Shown here: in pieces, positions 30,541 through 40,300 of the stretch
Position numbering within the stretch: the first letter of the stretch is position 1
Layout: each line of letters begins with the position of its first letter
Assembly (NCBI GenBank): GCA_002085445.1
Contig: NBMI01000029.1
Span: forward strand, 1-49,909
DNA: 49,909 nucleotides
Source: Candidatus Parabeggiatoa sp. nov. 2
GTDB lineage: Bacteria; Pseudomonadota; Gammaproteobacteria; Beggiatoales; Beggiatoaceae
Direction of reading: 5' to 3'
The notes under the pieces: generated by a model
Database searches by the model: none
Told to the model about the DNA's origin: nothing
Seen by the model: only the letters and a program-made list of their open reading frames with translations
Position numbers and translations under genes: made by a program

Positions 30541-33500
30541 TTACTTCTGACAGAACAACGGTTTTCTTTTGACACAATCGCCTAATTTATCAGGAATGGC
30601 CCCTTTCAAGTTGTTGTTGGTCAAATCGAGGGACTTCAACTTGGTTAAAGCCGTTAAATCAGGAATAGAATCGCTTAGTTTGTTATTAGATAAATCAATT
30701 ATTTCCAAATGGATTAATTGATTTAAATGAGAAACTGAGCCACTCAGTTTATTAGTGGACAAATTGAGAATCTTCAGGTTGCCCAAAGCACTTAAATTAT
30801 GAATGGTGCCACTCAGTTTATTATTGTACAAACTGAGAATATTCAGGTTGCCCAAAGCACTTAAATTCGGAATGGCACCACTCAGTTTGTTTTTGTACAA
30901 ATAAAGTTTATTCAACTGAGTTAAAGCACTTAACGCCGGAATAGAACCGCTTAATTGATTTTCAGCCAGTGCTAATTCTTCCAAATGGATTAATTGGCTT
31001 AACTCTGGAATAGAACCCGTTAGTTTGTTTTTGTACAAATATATTTTCTTAAGCTGAGTTAAAGCACTTAACGCTGGAATAGAACCGCTTAATTGGTTTT
31101 CAGCCAGCGCTAATCCTTCCAAATGGACTAATTGGCTTAACTCTGGGATAGAACCACTCAGTTGGTTATTGTACAACTGAAGTTTCTTTAACTGAGTTAA
31201 AGCACTTAACTTTGGAATAGAACCGCTTAGTTTGTTTTCAGCCAAAGCCAACTCTTCCAAATGGATTAACTTGCTTAAATTCGGAATGGAACCGCTGAGT
31301 TTGTTTTTAGACAAATTGAGCAGCTTCAAATTAATTAACGCACTTAAATCCGGAATCGAACCACTCAGTTTATTATTGGACAAACTGAGAATCTTCAAGT
31401 TGCTCAAAGTACTTAAATTCGGAATGGAACCACTCAGTTGGTTATTATACAAATAGAGTTCTTCCAAACGGGTTAAGCGGCTTAAATCCGGAATCGAACC
31501 ACTCAGTTTATTATTGGACAAACTGAGAATCTTCAAGTTGCTCAAAGTACTTAAATTCGGAATGGAACCACCCAGTTGGTTTTTGTACAAATAAAGTTCT
31601 TCCAAACGGGTTAAGCGGCTTAAATCCGGAATCGAACCACTGAGTTTGTTTTTAGACAAATTGACTTGCTTCAAATTAATTAACGCACTTAAATCCGGAA
31701 TAGAACCGCTCAGCTTGTTTCCTGATAAACTGACAACCTTCAAATGGGTTAAATCACTTAAATTATGAATGGAGCCACTCAGTTGGTTATTATACAAATA
31801 GAGTTGTTCCAAACGGGTTAAACGGCTTAAATCCGGAAGGATTCCTTTTAATCCGACGTTGAACCGCTTAATGCTGATGACATTCCCGTATCGACATTCT
31901 ACGCCCTGCCATTGACAGGGCATTTTGGTCAATCCCCAATTGTTGGAAGGCGTATCTGTCCAGTCTTTTCCATTGGTACTGTTATAGAAGTCTATCAGAG
32001 CTTGGCACTGAGTCGTTGGAATTTCCGTGACATTCTGACAGACTGTCTTGGAAATTGGGAAAGTCGCTTTGAGTTGGTTTCCCAATAAATCGATATTCTC
32101 CAAATGGGTTAAGTGGCTTAAATCAGGGACAACACCTTTTAACCCGTTGAAGGATTGTTTTAGAGCGATGACATTCCCGTATAGACATTCTACGCCTTTC
32201 CATTGACAGGGCATTTTAGTCAATCCCCAATTGTTGGAAGGCGTATCTGTCCAGCCTTTTCCATTGGTACTGTTATAGAAGTTTATCAGGGTTTGGCACT
32301 GAGTCGTTGGAATTTCCGTGACAGTCTGACAGACTGTCTTGGAAATTGGGAAAGTCGCTTTGAGTTGGTTTCCCAATAAATCTATATTCTCCAAATGGGT
32401 TAAGTGGCTTAAATCAGGGACAATACCTTTTAACCCGTTGAAGGATTGTTCAAGAGCGATGACATTCCCACCTCGACATTCTACGCCCTGCCATTGACAG
32501 GGCTTTTTCGTCAATCCCCAATTGTTGGAAGGTGTATCTGCCCAGCCTTTTCCATTGGTACTGTTATAGAAGTCTATCAGGGTTTGGCACTGAGTCGTTG
32601 GAATTTCCGTGACATTCTGACAGACAGTCTTGGAAATGGGGAAACTCACGTTGAGTTCATTTCCGTAGTATAAATCGAGTTTTTCTAAACGTGTTAAACG
32701 GCCTAAATCAGGAATAACGCCTTTTAACCCGTTGTAAAACAGCTTAATGCTGATGACATTCCCTTCTCGACATTTTACCCCTTCCCACAAACAGGGCCGT
32801 GTAATACCCCAATTATTTTTAGGCGTATCTTTCCAGTCTTTTCCATTCGTTTGGTTATAGAGAGCGAGAAGGGTTTGGCACTCAGCCTTTGGAAGTTCCG
32901 TCACTTTCTCACAGAAGTCATTAGGGATTGGAAAAGCCACGTTGAGTTTGTTTTTGTGGTATAAATTGAGTTCCTTTAAACGAGTTAAACGGCTTAAATC
33001 AGGGATTAAGCCTTTGAGGTTGGAGCGATCAAGACTGACTACATGGCCCTCTTTACATTTTACGCCCTTCCATTTACATGGCATCGCTGTTAATCCCCAA
33101 AGATTATCAGGCGTGTCTTTCCAGTCCTTTCCATTCGTTTGGTTATAGAGAGCGACAAGGGCTTGGCACTCAGCCTTTGGAAGTTCCGTCACTTTATGAC
33201 AGAAGCCATTAGGGATTGGAAAAGCCACGTTAAGTTCGTTTTTGTGGTATATCTTGAGTGCCTTTAAACGAGTTAAACGGCTTAAGTCTGGAATGACACC
33301 TTCCACTCCTTTAGAGTATAGGTTAATGCCGATGACGTTTCCATCTTGACATTTGATGCCTTCCCATTGACAGGGCGTGTTCGTGACTCCCCAATTATTG
33401 GCATGCATCGTTTCCCAGTATTTGCCATCTGTCTGGTTATAAAAGTCTACCAAGGCTTGGCACTCAGCCTGTGGAATTGTCGTCACCTTTTGACAGAAAG

Positions 33501-34686
33501 TCTTGGGAATGGGGAAAGTGGGTTTGGCTTGGTGTCCATATAAGGGCGGTTCATCCAAGTAAACTTTCTTCAAATGAGTTAAGCGGCTTGAATCCGGCAT
33601 CACTCCTTTTAAGTCTTTGTAATTCCTTTCAATGCTGATGACATGCCCCTCTCGACATTCGAGCCCCTTCCATCTACAGGGCGTGTTTGTCAATCCCCAA
33701 TTATTTTGAAGTGCATCTGCCCAATCTTTTCCATTCGCCTGGTTATATAAATCTACCAGGGCTTGGCACTCAGTACTTGGAATCTCCTTTACCTTTTGAC
33801 AACTATTAAAGGGTTTATTGAGAATAAGTTGATTGCCGGCTAAATTAAAACGCGCTAAGCTGACTAAGCGACTTAAATCAGGAACAGAACCGCTCAACTG
33901 GTTGACGGACAAATCAAGTGTCCGCAAATTGGTTAAAGCCGTTAAATCCGGAAAATCACCCCTCAAATTATTTTCAGCGAGATCAACCGCGACGACATTT
34001 CCGCCTTCGCAGCGGATTCCCCACCACTGACAAGGTGTACTTGTCTCCGTTCCTCTGGGAATATTTTTCCAGTCCTTTCCATTAGTCTTATTATAGAGCG
34101 CGACAAGGGTTTGACACTGGGTACTGGGAATATCTGTCACCCTTTGACAGAACGTTTTGGGAATCGGAAAAGTCATATTGAATTGATTGCCTGACAAATC
34201 AAATTCTTGTAAATGGCTCAAGCGACTTAAATCTGGGATAGAACCTTTTAGTTGGTTACTGGACAAATCGAGCCTTTGCAAAGAGTGCAACGCACTTAAA
34301 TCCGGGAGCTGCCCTTTTAATCTTTGGTAGCGCAGATTAATAGTGATAACTTTTCCCTTTCGGCATGTTATGCCCCACCATTGACACGGCGTATTTGTCA
34401 CGCCCCACTGGTTAAATGGGGTTTCTTCCCAGTTTTTTCCGTTCGTACTGTTATAAAGTGCTAACAGGATTTGGCACTGGGCATTTGGAATTTCCGTTAC
34501 TTTCTGGCAGAAACGCTTGGGAATTGGAAAAGTCACGGCTGATATTTTTGGGCGCGGTGATGGAATCACAAGCTCATCCGCTGGTGTCGTGTCTGGTTTT
34601 TCCTGTTCAGAAACGGCTAGGAATTGGAAAGCGTAGAAGGTTAGTCCAACTACAGTCATCAATATTAATATATAAAATGCTTTCAT
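30541..34686 (-). CDS. Secreted leucine-rich-repeat protein with nine capped modules
   Basis: 1381 residues. A signal or signal-anchor (FYILILMTVVGLTFYAFQFLA) predicts export. Residues about 50-930 hold nine modules of about 95-100 residues. Each has a cap resembling plant LRRNT_2 (FCQKVTEIPxxxCQxLxxLYNxTNGKxW, then CxWxGIxCxxGxVxxI) and one or two LRRs (LKGxxPDLSRLTxLxxLxL). Residues about 935-1381 hold 17 full 23-residue LRRs (NxLSGSIPxLSxLxxLxxLxL), ending DCVKRKPLFCQK. Paired cysteines suggest disulfides in an oxidising compartment. Probable role is protein or glycan binding at the cell surface (inference). The ATG at 34686 has only a weak GAAAAG upstream. Modules 7-9 are nearly identical, indicating recent duplication. 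Fragments of a related 3' end lie at 27790-28185. Confidence 0.9.
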   Translation of the reverse strand: MKAFYILILMTVVGLTFYAFQFLAVSEQEKPDTTPADELVIPSPRPKISAVTFPIPKRFCQKVTEIPNAQCQILLALYNSTNGKNWEETPFNQWGVTNTPCQWWGITCRKGKVITINLRYQRLKGQLPDLSALHSLQRLDLSSNQLKGSIPDLSRLSHLQEFDLSGNQFNMTFPIPKTFCQRVTDIPSTQCQTLVALYNKTNGKDWKNIPRGTETSTPCQWWGIRCEGGNVVAVDLAENNLRGDFPDLTALTNLRTLDLSVNQLSGSVPDLSRLVSLARFNLAGNQLILNKPFNSCQKVKEIPSTECQALVDLYNQANGKDWADALQNNWGLTNTPCRWKGLECREGHVISIERNYKDLKGVMPDSSRLTHLKKVYLDEPPLYGHQAKPTFPIPKTFCQKVTTIPQAECQALVDFYNQTDGKYWETMHANNWGVTNTPCQWEGIKCQDGNVIGINLYSKGVEGVIPDLSRLTRLKALKIYHKNELNVAFPIPNGFCHKVTELPKAECQALVALYNQTNGKDWKDTPDNLWGLTAMPCKWKGVKCKEGHVVSLDRSNLKGLIPDLSRLTRLKELNLYHKNKLNVAFPIPNDFCEKVTELPKAECQTLLALYNQTNGKDWKDTPKNNWGITRPCLWEGVKCREGNVISIKLFYNGLKGVIPDLGRLTRLEKLDLYYGNELNVSFPISKTVCQNVTEIPTTQCQTLIDFYNSTNGKGWADTPSNNWGLTKKPCQWQGVECRGGNVIALEQSFNGLKGIVPDLSHLTHLENIDLLGNQLKATFPISKTVCQTVTEIPTTQCQTLINFYNSTNGKGWTDTPSNNWGLTKMPCQWKGVECLYGNVIALKQSFNGLKGVVPDLSHLTHLENIDLLGNQLKATFPISKTVCQNVTEIPTTQCQALIDFYNSTNGKDWTDTPSNNWGLTKMPCQWQGVECRYGNVISIKRFNVGLKGILPDLSRLTRLEQLYLYNNQLSGSIHNLSDLTHLKVVSLSGNKLSGSIPDLSALINLKQVNLSKNKLSGSIPDLSRLTRLEELYLYKNQLGGSIPNLSTLSNLKILSLSNNKLSGSIPDLSRLTRLEELYLYNNQLSGSIPNLSTLSNLKILSLSNNKLSGSIPDLSALINLKLLNLSKNKLSGSIPNLSKLIHLEELALAENKLSGSIPKLSALTQLKKLQLYNNQLSGSIPELSQLVHLEGLALAENQLSGSIPALSALTQLKKIYLYKNKLTGSIPELSQLIHLEELALAENQLSGSIPALSALTQLNKLYLYKNKLSGAIPNLSALGNLNILSLYNNKLSGTIHNLSALGNLKILNLSTNKLSGSVSHLNQLIHLEIIDLSNNKLSDSIPDLTALTKLKSLDLTNNNLKGAIPDKLGDCVKRKPLFCQK

Positions 34687-34689
34687 CTT

Positions 34690-34960
34690 TTCAGTTATCA
34701 GTTATCAGTTTTCAGTTATCAGTTTTCAGTTTTCAATGATCAGTTTTCAGTAGGAACACTTAAATATTTTAACTTTTATCGGCGCAAAGAGTACAACTAA
34801 TTACGCGGATAAACGAATTATATGTAGGAACACTTAAATATTTTAACTTTTATCGGCGCAAAGAGTACAACTAATTACGCGGATAAACGAATTAGATGTA
34901 GGATCACTTAAATCTTTTAACTTTTATCGGCGAAAAGTGTACTTTATTATACCGATTAAA
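34690..34960. repeat. CAGTT(A/T)TCAGTT tandem and three 75-bp ACACTTAAATATTTTAAC units
   Basis: 34690-34753 is a degenerate tandem of ATCAGTT/TTCAGTT heptamers forming the leader of the LRR gene. 34753-34940 carries three units of TAGGAACACTTAAATATTTT...TATCGGCGCAAAGAGTAC followed by TTACGCGGATAAACGAATT, the third truncated. No gene. Confidence 0.8.
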
Positions 34961-34975
34961 TTTAAGTGCTTGAAC

Positions 34976-35395
34976 TTGAGTTTGGTAACCACGGTGCAAA
35001 CTTTAATTCGTTTATCCGCGTAATTCGTTGTACTTGCTTGAGCTTGAGTTTGGCAGTCGTTCAAACTTGAGTTTGGCAACCACGGTGCAAACTTTAATTC
35101 GTTTATCCGCGTAATTCGTTGTACTTTGTACAGTTTTCAGTCCAAACTTTTGGCAGGAGTCCAAACTTTAATTCGTTTATCCGCGTAATTCGTTGTACTT
35201 TGTACATTATACCGTTTTCAGTGATCCGTTTTCAGTCCAAGCTTTTGGCAGGAGTCCAAACTTTAATTCGTTTATCCGCGTAATTCGTTGTACTTTGTAC
35301 ATTATACCGTTTTCAGTGATCCGTTTTCAGTCCAAACTTTTGGCATGAGTCCAAACTTTAATTCGTTTATCCGCGTAATTCGTTGTACTTTCTAT
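34976..35395. repeat. Inverted-orientation array of AATTCGTTTATCCGCGTAAT units
   Basis: Five copies of TTTAATTCGTTTATCCGCG-TAATTCGTTGTACTT separated by variable spacers containing GTTTTCAGTCCAAACTTTTGGCA. They are the reverse complement of the units at 13030-13450 and 34785-34905. Confidence 0.85.
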
Positions 35396-36051
35396 TAGCA
35401 ATCTATTCGCAATTTATTCGCAACGTTTGCGAATATAAAAGCAGGTAAATCAACAAACTTTAAGTTTCTATTCGCAATCTATTCGCAATCTATTCGCAAT
35501 TTGAACGCTCGACATCTTGAATCAGCCTTATAATTAATCGTGTTATTTTTAGCAAGTGCCTTATATTACAAGTAGTTACGGAGCAATTTTCTGTCGCTGG
35601 CACAATAATAGCACTAAATCGAAGGCAACCATCAGGCAATGAAACTTGTAAAAGCAATGTGTGTGATTATACTGCACACCGCGATGATTTGGTTCGCTGA
35701 CTTTCAGTTCGGGAATGAGCCTCGCTATTTCCCGAAACAACGAATCCAAAAAGTTCAAATTTCACCCGTTTACAGTTTAATCGACAACGACATCAAAAAG
35801 GTGCGTTGGACGCACAGTCAATGCCCCCAGTGCCGAGATAACAATTTATCATTCACTTACGGGGCGTAAATGTTGCAACAAACCGAGTGTTCAATACCGT
35901 GCATAATAGACATTATACCGATTAAGTGTAACTTATTGATTTATATGGAATAAATATTTTAGTGATTGTAATAAAATCAATGACTTAGTTTAAATCGGTA
36001 TCAACTCTAATGACTGGCACATTCACTACTACAATTGAGGAAAAATAACCA
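35396..36051. other. Non-coding stretch with CTATTCGCAAT tandems; doubtful small frame
   Basis: 35396-35440 and 35465-35500 have repeated CTATTCGCAAT 11-mers. A 76-codon frame at 35639-35869 (starting MKLVKAMCVIIL, with CPQC near its end) has no ribosome binding site and overlaps an equally long opposite frame, so I do not call it a gene. Two GTTTATACCGATTAA-type blocks occur (about 34955 and 35912). Otherwise featureless up to the GAGGA of the next gene. Confidence 0.5.
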
Positions 36052-36813
36052 ATGCGAAATCGGCTATATAGTTTATCTCTGGTTTTATGTTTAGCTCCGA
36101 GTCTAAACAGTTTGGTTTTAGCAGAGACGGGTTCTGATGGTTTATATTTTGATATAGACCGCATGAAATGGCGTGATTCTTCTGGCATCTGCCATACTTG
36201 TACCGCGGGAAATGGTTTTCCAATTCCGGTCATAAAGGATGGGTTTTACTTTGACCCAAATGACAAGAAATGGCATGGGCCAGATAGTGGTGATATTTGC
36301 CATACCTGCACACCAAGAAACGGTTTTCCAACGCCCCAAATTCCGGAAATCACACCGGATATTCGCACACTAGAACGGGTCTGCCATAACCCAAATTCTC
36401 CCTGTACCATTGACGGTTGGTCATTTCAAGCGAATGATTTGACTTTTTCCTATACGGCCTTAGAAAGGATGTCAAGACATTACTCAAGACCATTTTATGC
36501 GATTTTGCTCAAAAGTATCAAGGTCAAAATCGTCGATGATCCAACCAAAGACTGTGGCAGCGGTATTAGTGAGAAAAAACGTTTGGCAACCCAAAAATTA
36601 TTTCCGCGGCGGAAAGTTTTTACCTCAACGTTCGGTTGTTTAGGGGCTGGGGTGTGGTATAGCAACACCAATAACAAATACGATTTCCTGGCAGTTTATG
36701 CAGGTGAAACGATGCGAGAGGCCAAAAAAGTCCTCAAAAAAGTCAAAGCCACAGGTCGCTTTAAAAGAGCAAATATTCGCTCAATGCAAGTCGTGGTAGA
36801 TACGACTCACTAG
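36052..36813 (+). CDS. Secreted protein with duplicated ICHTC motif, unknown function
   Basis: 253 residues. Signal peptide (hydrophobic LYSLSLVLCLAPSLNSLV, cleavage near LAET). The mature protein opens with two tandem ~40-residue repeats of the form GxYFDxxxxKWxxxxSGxICHTC-T-xxNGFPxP; the four cysteines could bind metal or form disulfides. A ~140-residue C-terminal domain follows with LTFSYTALERMSRHYSRPFYA and further cysteines, no family recognised. GAGGA lies about nine bases before the ATG. The stop codon lies inside the left terminal inverted repeat of the element at 36808-37097. It may be co-located with the secreted giant protein downstream by function, but nothing proves it. Confidence 0.75.
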   Translation: MRNRLYSLSLVLCLAPSLNSLVLAETGSDGLYFDIDRMKWRDSSGICHTCTAGNGFPIPVIKDGFYFDPNDKKWHGPDSGDICHTCTPRNGFPTPQIPEITPDIRTLERVCHNPNSPCTIDGWSFQANDLTFSYTALERMSRHYSRPFYAILLKSIKVKIVDDPTKDCGSGISEKKRLATQKLFPRRKVFTSTFGCLGAGVWYSNTNNKYDFLAVYAGETMREAKKVLKKVKATGRFKRANIRSMQVVVDTTH

Positions 36814-37097
36814 TGCAAGAAAGCGGAAGTTTCGATACCACCCCAACGCCAACGGCTAAAGCCGTTGTCTAAAAGCTTAAGTAGGCTAAAGCCTACTAAC
36901 CTCTTGCAGTGCCCTTCAGGGTACTTGAGTCTTCATACCACCCCAACGCCAACGACTAAAGCCGTTGTCTAAAAGCTTAAGTAGGCTAAAGCCTACTAAC
37001 CTCTTTTAGTGCCCTTTAGGGTACTTGAGCTCTTAGACAACTGCTTTAGCTGTTGGTTGTGGGTGGTATCGAAACTTCCGCCTTACTGTACTAGTGC
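36808..37097. mobile_element. MITE-like element with GCGGAAGTTTCGATACCACCC ends
   Basis: Left end CACTAGTGCA...GCGGAAGTTTCGATACC and right end GGTATCGAAACTTCCGCC...TACTAGTGC are inverted repeats of about 22 perfect bases plus a diverged outer part. The interior has two tandem ~115-bp units, each with three nested dyads: GGCTAAAGCC, GTAGGCTAAAGCCTAC and AGTGCCC-TTCA-GGGTACT. No coding sequence. The outer end overlaps the stop codon (36811-36813) of the preceding gene, so the insertion supplied or preserved the gene's end. 37098-37355 is AT-rich with two TTGGCAATCGTTT blocks. Confidence 0.8.
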
Positions 37098-37355
37098 GGT
37101 TTCGGTGCGCGAAACTGGCAATCGTTTCCTAATTTTTTGATTGGCATTTTTTCCTCAAAACGTGTATTGTACGCAAAAATTTTTATAGGTGCCTCAATTT
37201 GGCAATCGTTTTATAAATTAGTTTATATAACAATGAGTTACTAAAATTTCTATGACTTGTTTTAAATTATATTTTATTTTCAAGCGATTACAACGGGATT
37301 GCCAAATTGGGGTGAGTTGGGAAATTGCATCCCTAAAAACGGCAGTAAATTAACT

Positions 37356-40300
37356 ATGAGTCAATTATTGCATTTGTCACTGAGAAGTCGGGCCTTAAGT
37401 CCAATATTACTGGCGGCCTTACTTATGTTTCCTTCGTTGCTTTGGGCACAAGCCACTTATGATCCCGCAACGAAGATGGCAACTATCCCAGTGGTAGGGG
37501 TAGTCGATGAATCGGGAACGCTTACCGGTGATTATTACACGGTTAAACTGCGTTCTACAACCGATCATTCTAATTTTGCGTTGGTGAGTGCCGAGCGAAT
37601 ATCGCCCGTGCCAGCAGCGGATGGCTCAATAAGCCCACCGGATGCCACCTTCGATGATCCCCAGACGCCAAGCTATTTAACCGTCGATACCGTCGCTGTT
37701 TTAAATGAAAAAACCGCCGCCAAGGATTATTTTTATGCGGTGAAGATGACGGCCGGTTCTGACAATACCCTTTCGATAAAAGGTAGCTTGGAAACACGGC
37801 CCCCAGCCTATACGGGTAACGAAACCCTATTTACTCTGCGGCGGGGCGGTGCTAATCAATTTTTGTTGCCGGTGGAGATTGGCAATCAGACATTTAATTT
37901 GTTGGTTGACACCGGATCCAATGCCCTGTTGGTTTTTGAGGATAAAATTGCCCCATCCAATACCCGGATTAAAAGGCAAAGTCTCCCCATTAGCTTTACG
38001 GATGAAAACATTTCCAAAGGATACGCCAGCGTCACTCGTGAGGGTTTTTTAGCCATTGCCCCGGTACGAATCGGTGCCTATTCTGATGAAGACATGCGTA
38101 TCATGGTGATACAAAGGCCCGATTCTCAAAATGATCCGTCCCTGACGGCGAAGGGTGCCGACGGGATTATTGGGCTACGGAGAACTGAAGGGCTTAATTT
38201 TAAAATGGATCGTGTGTTGCTTGATGTGCCGTTAGCAACATTAGAACCCTCCGTGAATGTGTTTGAGCTCAATTTGCCGCCGGTGGGCGTAGCAACCTTG
38301 TCTTTTGGCAAAATGCCTATTTTGGATCGCGCCGATTCGGCCTATTTGTTCCGTAGCAAAACCCTTTCCGTTGTTGATTCTTTTGATCCGGTTAATCGCA
38401 GTTATTCGGATCTACAAGTGCGTTTTAGAGCCAAAAGCAGTTACGGCGAGGCCAATGATGAACACTTGGATATTTTGCTAGATACCGGTGCGGTGAGCAA
38501 ACTGGTACTGGATACCAAAGTCGCAAAATCGTTGGGCTATGATCCGGCCACCAAAACTTGGGCTATTCCTGAAGATGAGGAAATTGAACTTAATTTGGTT
38601 GGGCCTCGTGAAACTATCAGCTTACATCCAAAATTCCGGGTTTCAGAAATCAGTGTGGCCCCGTACAGTACCATGGGCGTGGCATTTGAGGGCGTACTGG
38701 GTATTTCACGCTGGCAGTCTTATGTTGTGGGTTTTTCCTCGGTGGATTTCCAAAGCGGGGGGCCAGATGGCACTATCACTATGCTACATCGGCCCAATTT
38801 CAAACACGCCGTTAAGGACAAAACGCCCAGCTTAAGCAAAGATTATGTCGAGTTGCCAGGGTTAAATTCCATAGGAGATGATCGTTTTCCGGCCGCCGAT
38901 GAGAGCGGTAATACTATCGTTTTCCAATCCAACCGGCCCGGTAGTCTCGGTGCTTGGGATATTTACGTTTGGCAACGCGATAAAGGTCTTGTTGAGTTGC
39001 CGGGTTTGAACACGGCGCAAGATGAGGCCGATCCGGCCATTAGTGGTGATGGGCGTTATCTTGTTTTCCATTCCAACCGCGATGGGGGGCTGGGTAGTTA
39101 TGATATTTATCTGTATGACACCACTGATCAGCAATTGATTGCTATCCAGGCTAACTCCGCTCAGTTAGAGCGAAATCCACACATTAGCCGTGACGGCCGC
39201 TATATTGCATTTCGTTCGGAACGGCCCGACGGTGTGGGCGGTTCGGATATCTATTTATATGATCGTGAGACTGAGCAACGGGTTGATCTGCCGGGTTTGA
39301 ATACCGAGCAAAATGAGTATGATCCCTCTGTCAGTGAAAATGGGTTATTTATTACTTTCCACCGTGATACGGCGGGGAGCGATAACCGGGGCCAAAAGGA
39401 TGTGTTTGTCTATAGCCGGGAAGAAAAGCGGGTTGTTTCTACCAACCAATTCCAGCTAGTCAATACGCCCTATCAGGAGATGGCCTCGACAATCAGTCCG
39501 GATGGCAACGTGATCGCTTTTCAAAGTAACCGCACTAATCCGCAAATGGGACTCCATGATCGGGATATTTTTGTGGTTCATTGGCCCACTGAAATACCGA
39601 CAAAAGTACTCGGACTGAATTCCGAGTTTGACGAGGCGGCCCCCAGTTTCAGCGGTGATGGCGAGTTTATGGTCTTTCATTCCCAACGGCCGGGAGGCCA
39701 AGGCGGTTCGGATGTTTATATGTATCATCAAGCGGAAAAACAGACTTCCGTCAGTCCGAATCCTCTGTTGCAAGAAGAGACGCTTCCGTTAACCCAAACG
39801 GCCGGCGGATTGTTTACTCTATCCGTGTTGGTGGGTGGGCAACCGCTTAACTTGCTGGTTGATACCACGCTAAGTGCTATGGTGCTTTTTGATGACAAAA
39901 TCTCGCCGGCGCTCATTAGCAAAACCCGCGAACCGGTCACATTGCGAGTATTGGGAGACAAACTCACTGGTGTTGCCGCTCTTGCTGACACGCTTGGGGT
40001 GAACAACCTGCGGATCGTGGCGGCTAATAGCCAAGATTATGCCAAACTCGCTGGGCACTCTCTGGAAGGCGTCGATGGTATTATTGGTCTTTACCATGCG
40101 CGTCCGGCCGGCTATCTGGAAAGCAACGCAACGGTGGATGTGCCCATGCTTCGTGTGCAACCGCGCATCAGCATGATGGAGTTCAACTTTGATCCGGCCG
40201 GGGCGGCTGGCTTGAGCGTGGGTTCTATGCCGCTTATCGGTGGTGTGTCGGCACATTTGTTATTCGATAGTTACGTAGAAGGACAAATAGATGAAGAGGC

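Noticed and set aside
35639..35869. 76-codon plus-strand frame with CPQC
   Set aside because: No Shine-Dalgarno sequence, overlapped by a comparable opposite frame, no family match; kept only as a note in the intergenic entry.
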